Notes under the pieces: generated by a model
The model's input: only the letters and a program-made list of their open reading frames with translations
The model's database searches: none
Told to the model about the DNA's origin: nothing
In this document: in pieces, positions 5,828-8,123 of the stretch
Layout of the letters: the number at the start of each line of letters is the position of its first letter
Position numbering within the stretch: position 1 is the first letter of the stretch
NCBI GenBank assembly: GCA_002725545.1
Contig: PBPW01000106.1
Coordinates: forward strand, 1 to 8,123
Length of the DNA: 8,123 nucleotides
Direction: 5' to 3'
Source: Fidelibacterota bacterium
Lineage (GTDB): Bacteria; Marinisomatota; Marinisomatia; Marinisomatales; TCS55
Made by a program: the position numbers and the translations under genes

Positions 5828-6595
5828 ATGGCAACTGCTTACCCAGGTGCGCTTGATGCAACTAATAACCAACTACGCACAGATATTGGTCCTACTGATG
5901 ATTTGGATGCGTCAGGTAAAGAGCATGACGAACAACATGTGAATGTTAATGGTGCTGTAGTTGAACTTGAAACCAAGTTAGGTACTGGTGCTTCAACAGC
6001 TACTAGCGGTGCTGTCATGATGGGTACTGGTTCCGGCACATCAGCCTGGGACACTTCACCCACTATTCTTGGCGCTCTTACTGTCGGTGCTGATGGTTCA
6101 GGACACGACGTAACTTTCCACTCAGACACGGCTGGTGACGCTATGGTTTGGGATTCCTCAGCGGAATCTTTGACAATAACGGGAACTAATGGTCAAACAG
6201 CGTTGGCGGTAGCTGACGGTAATGTCACTATGGCTGACGATCTTACTGTTACTGGTGCTGTGACTGCTGGTAGTCTTGTAGCTCCTCTTGCTATAAACGC
6301 TCAGACAGGAACTACCTACACGTTTGTGGCCGCCGACGCTGGCAAGCTAGTAACTGCTAGTAACGGTTCCGCTCAGACTTATACTGTGCCTCCTAATTCT
6401 TCGGTTGCGTATGATACTGGGACTACGATTACCATTATTGGTATAGGTGCTGGTAAAGTAACTTTGGCTCAAGGGTCAGGAGTGACGATTAACAGTAAGG
6501 ACTCTGAGAAGGCGATTGATGGGCAACACGCTTCTGTTACGTTAATTAAGACAGCTACAGATACTTGGCAATTAGTCGGCGCATTGCAGGCTTGA
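5828..6595 (+). CDS. Phage fibre protein with C-terminal beta domain
   Basis: This 255-residue protein has three parts. Residues 1-50 (YPGALDATNN, then EHDEQHVNVNGAVVELETKLG) form a short helical segment typical of a trimeric fibre base. Residues ~55-152 are T/G/A/S-rich repeats (GALTVGADGSGHDVTF, LTITGTNG, ADDLTVTGAVTAG) like fibre shaft beta repeats. Residues ~156-255 hold a domain common at the end of phage fibres: TGTTYTFVAADAGKLVTASN, then TYTVPPNSSVAYDTGTTITII, GAGKVTLAQGSGVTINS, and a final SVTLIKTATDTWQLVGAL. That domain is usually placed distally and may bind surface glycans, or serve to attach the next protein. A strong AGGAGG precedes the start, and a 1-base gap separates it from the glycine-rich gene, so the two products are probably partners in the same host-recognition structure. 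Whether it is a tail or head fibre cannot be decided here. Confidence 0.82.
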   Translation: MATAYPGALDATNNQLRTDIGPTDDLDASGKEHDEQHVNVNGAVVELETKLGTGASTATSGAVMMGTGSGTSAWDTSPTILGALTVGADGSGHDVTFHSDTAGDAMVWDSSAESLTITGTNGQTALAVADGNVTMADDLTVTGAVTAGSLVAPLAINAQTGTTYTFVAADAGKLVTASNGSAQTYTVPPNSSVAYDTGTTITIIGIGAGKVTLAQGSGVTINSKDSEKAIDGQHASVTLIKTATDTWQLVGALQA

Positions 6596-6596
6596 T

Positions 6597-7565
6597 ATGT
6601 CTTTCATACAGGCTCTTATAGGCTCGATAACAGGCGCAGGTGGGGGCGCTCCTCTTGACATAACTACTAGTGGTGGGACAAGAAACGTGGTGGGAATCTA
6701 TTCGTATCACACGTGGACTTCCAACGACAGTTTTACGCTTAACACAGCGGCAGATCGTGACATCGAATGGTGCATGATAGGCGGTGGTGGTTCAGCAGGG
6801 AAAAACAATCCATCCACCCAGCCTGGTGGAGGCGGTGGTGCTGGTGAGCGAGTTGCGGGTACTTATTCTTCCATGCCTGCTGGGACTTGGAACACACAAA
6901 TTGGAGCAGGCGGGGCGGGTAATCCAGCAGGTAGCAATCCGACTCCTTGGTGGTACGGCAATATGGGCAGTATTTCAAAATCTCAACAAACTTCAGGAAG
7001 CGGTGGCGACACTATTACAGCCAATGGCGGTGGTTATGGGGCAACGTACCCATATGCCGGCGGTTCAGGTGGTTGCGGCGGTGGGGGTAGCGGCGCTTAT
7101 GGTACTAGTGGTGCTGGCGGAACCGTTAGCCATTATTCCGGCTCAAACCCTCCGTGGGCTACAAGCACAGGCTACGCAGGCGGTCAAGGCTCATATAATT
7201 CAAGTGGGTATGTCGCCGGCGGTGGCGGTGGTGGAATAGGAGGAACTGGTGGTTTGCCAAGCAATGTTTCTCCTTGGAATTTTTACGGTAGTCCACTAAA
7301 TTCAGGGGCTGGTGGACCAGGAGCTACTCATCCGTTAACCACAGGAAGCAGTGTTATTGCAACGACTACTGGTGTTGGTGGTGCTGGAGGTGGTGGCAAC
7401 GCTGCGGGAGCAACAGCACCAAGCGGAGTAGCGGCAAGCAACTCAGGCGATAGTGCGGCGGCACCCGCTAATAGTGGTAGTGGTTCATCTAGCGGACACG
7501 AAAATTCCGATGTCGGTGCTGGCGGTTCAGGTTACATAATACTTAGATGGGTGACTTTAGTCTGA
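6597..7565 (+). CDS. Glycine-rich adhesin-like phage protein (probable receptor-binding tip)
   Basis: This 322-residue protein starts at an ATG one base after the fibre stop. Residues 1-20 are a short hydrophobic helix (SFIQALIGSITGAGGG), not a clear secretion signal. Residues ~28-60 make a beta module, GIYSYHTWTSNDSFTLN to DIEWCMIGGGG, the usual entry into phage glycine-rich domains. From ~61 to ~315 the chain is full of GGGGG, GAGG, GGSGG and similar runs broken by aromatic loops (NPTPWWYG, YPYAGG, SPWNFYG). It ends in GAGGSGYIILRWVTLV, the family's closing strand. Glycine-rich phage tips such as gp38 of T-even phages fold as packed polyglycine II helices whose loops bind the receptor; this protein could do likewise. 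Low-complexity, GC-richer codons leave a long open shadow frame here. Translation probably depends on coupling, since only AGG at 6588-6590 precedes the start. Confidence 0.8.
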   Translation: MSFIQALIGSITGAGGGAPLDITTSGGTRNVVGIYSYHTWTSNDSFTLNTAADRDIEWCMIGGGGSAGKNNPSTQPGGGGGAGERVAGTYSSMPAGTWNTQIGAGGAGNPAGSNPTPWWYGNMGSISKSQQTSGSGGDTITANGGGYGATYPYAGGSGGCGGGGSGAYGTSGAGGTVSHYSGSNPPWATSTGYAGGQGSYNSSGYVAGGGGGGIGGTGGLPSNVSPWNFYGSPLNSGAGGPGATHPLTTGSSVIATTTGVGGAGGGGNAAGATAPSGVAASNSGDSAAAPANSGSGSSSGHENSDVGAGGSGYIILRWVTLV

Positions 7566-8071
7566 TGGCTCATTTTGCTCAAATAGATGAAAATAATGTT
7601 GTTGTTTGTGTAACGGTTGTACCTGACAGAGAAGAACATCGAGGACACGATTTTCTAAATGAAATTGGTATCGAAGGTACTTGGATTCAAACTTCTTACA
7701 ACACACATTGCAACAAACACGATCATGGGAAAACGCCTTTACATGGAAATTATGCATGCATCGGGTTTCATTGGTTACCAGATGAAGAAATTTTTGTTCT
7801 GCCGAAACCTCATCCTTCATGGATTTTGAACACAGAAACAGCAACGTGGGACCCTCCAGTAGCTTACGATAAAACAAAACACGAAGGTTATTGGTGGGAT
7901 GAAGATGTTAAAAATTGGGTGAAACCACCTAAGCCACATCCTAATTGGATTTGGTCTGATGATATGTTTGAGGATTTTGCTGGTTGGGTACCGCCTGTAG
8001 AAGCACCCGCTGATGATGGTGAAACTGAATATGAATGGGATGAAGACTCGCAGACTTGGGTTGTGGTGTGA
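7565..8071 (+). CDS. Marine-phage accessory structural protein with duplicated KPHP-W unit
   Basis: I choose the ATG at 7565, overlapping the previous stop as TGATG, over the ATG at 7547, because the family starts MAHFA. The 168-residue protein opens with MAHFAQIDENNVVVCVTVV and continues with GTWIQTSYNTH (~38-48), NYACIGFHW (~62-70), then the KPHPSWILNTETATWDPP block (81-98). This order matches a small protein common in cyanophages and other marine phages near fibre genes. After that the C-terminal unit appears twice: KPHPSW...YWWDEDVKNWV (81-119) and KPHPNW...YEWDEDSQTWV (123-168). Where the family usually has arginines and glycines after the SYN motif, this one has a His/Cys-rich THCNKHDHGKTPLHG loop that might bind a metal. 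The role is not established; the context suggests a fibre or tail accessory. Confidence 0.78.
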   Translation: MAHFAQIDENNVVVCVTVVPDREEHRGHDFLNEIGIEGTWIQTSYNTHCNKHDHGKTPLHGNYACIGFHWLPDEEIFVLPKPHPSWILNTETATWDPPVAYDKTKHEGYWWDEDVKNWVKPPKPHPNWIWSDDMFEDFAGWVPPVEAPADDGETEYEWDEDSQTWVVV

Positions 8072-8123
8072 AGTTATTAGAACGCAACAAAGAAGGTAAA
8101 AGAATTGCGAAACTATTTGAAGA
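8068..8123 (+). CDS. Start of a further phage gene, cut by the right edge
   Basis: A GTG at 8068 overlaps the previous stop by four bases (GTGA), the usual form of tight coupling in phage operons, and the frame stays open to the end. The visible start reads MKLLERNKEGKRIAKLFE, a basic helix. Nothing more can be said of the product. There is no clear Shine-Dalgarno site. Confidence 0.5.
   Translation, partial: MKLLERNKEGKRIAKLFE

Noticed and set aside
6784..7239. A 151-codon plus-strand open frame inside the glycine-rich gene
   Set aside because: It is a shadow caused by GGN-repeat codons, which give Val/Leu/Ala runs in the other frame. The in-frame protein has a recognisable start and closing motif.
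7547..7564. ATG at 7547 as start of the accessory gene
   Set aside because: The ATG at 7565 gives the family start MAHFA and a TGATG coupling; the earlier ATG would add six residues overlapping the adhesin's C-terminus.

Overview
The window is part of the virion (structural and adsorption) gene module of a tailed double-stranded DNA phage, most likely an environmental (aquatic) phage known only as assembled sequence. Three protein types point to this. The major capsid protein belongs to the N4-gp56 type of HK97-fold capsids. The two long proteins before it resemble large virion proteins that I associate with phages of Actinobacteria. The last complete gene resembles a small accessory protein common in marine phages, especially cyanophages. 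A phage of a low-GC aquatic actinobacterium fits all three, but the host is an inference. I see no tRNA, rRNA, CRISPR array, integrase, transposase or attachment site.

Layout, left to right. Positions 2-1273 hold the 3' part of a large virion protein gene whose reading frame is open to the left edge. Positions 1273-2928 hold a second large virion protein, joined to the first by a TAATG overlap. Positions 2917-3369 hold a minus-strand gene with four cysteines, convergent with and overlapping the end of the second gene by 12 bp. Positions 3370-3595 are a divergent intergenic region with a candidate minus-strand promoter, a 16-bp dyad and the ribosome binding site of the next plus-strand gene. 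The capsid block follows: a scaffolding-type gene broken by an in-frame TAA (3596-3856, same frame open to 4105), the major capsid protein (4140-5069), a strong hairpin (5084-5118) and two small genes (5146-5190 and 5191-5373).

The adsorption block runs from 5373 to the right edge in tightly packed genes: a conserved phage structural protein of 147 aa, a fibre protein of 255 aa, a glycine-rich adhesin-like protein of 322 aa, a 168-aa accessory protein with a duplicated W-rich unit, and the start of another gene at 8068. Overlaps or near overlaps (TAATG at 5373, 1-nt gap at 6596, TGATG at 7565, GTGA at 8068) suggest translational coupling.

How they work together: scaffold and capsid protein would build the procapsid; the two long proteins are probably internal, tail or ejection components; the 5373-8071 genes probably make the host-recognition fibres. 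No portal, terminase, head-tail connector, tail tube or sheath gene is visible. The most notable points are the in-frame stop in the scaffolding gene, the unrecognised cysteine-containing gene on the opposite strand inside a structural cluster, and the glycine-rich adhesin next to the fibre gene.
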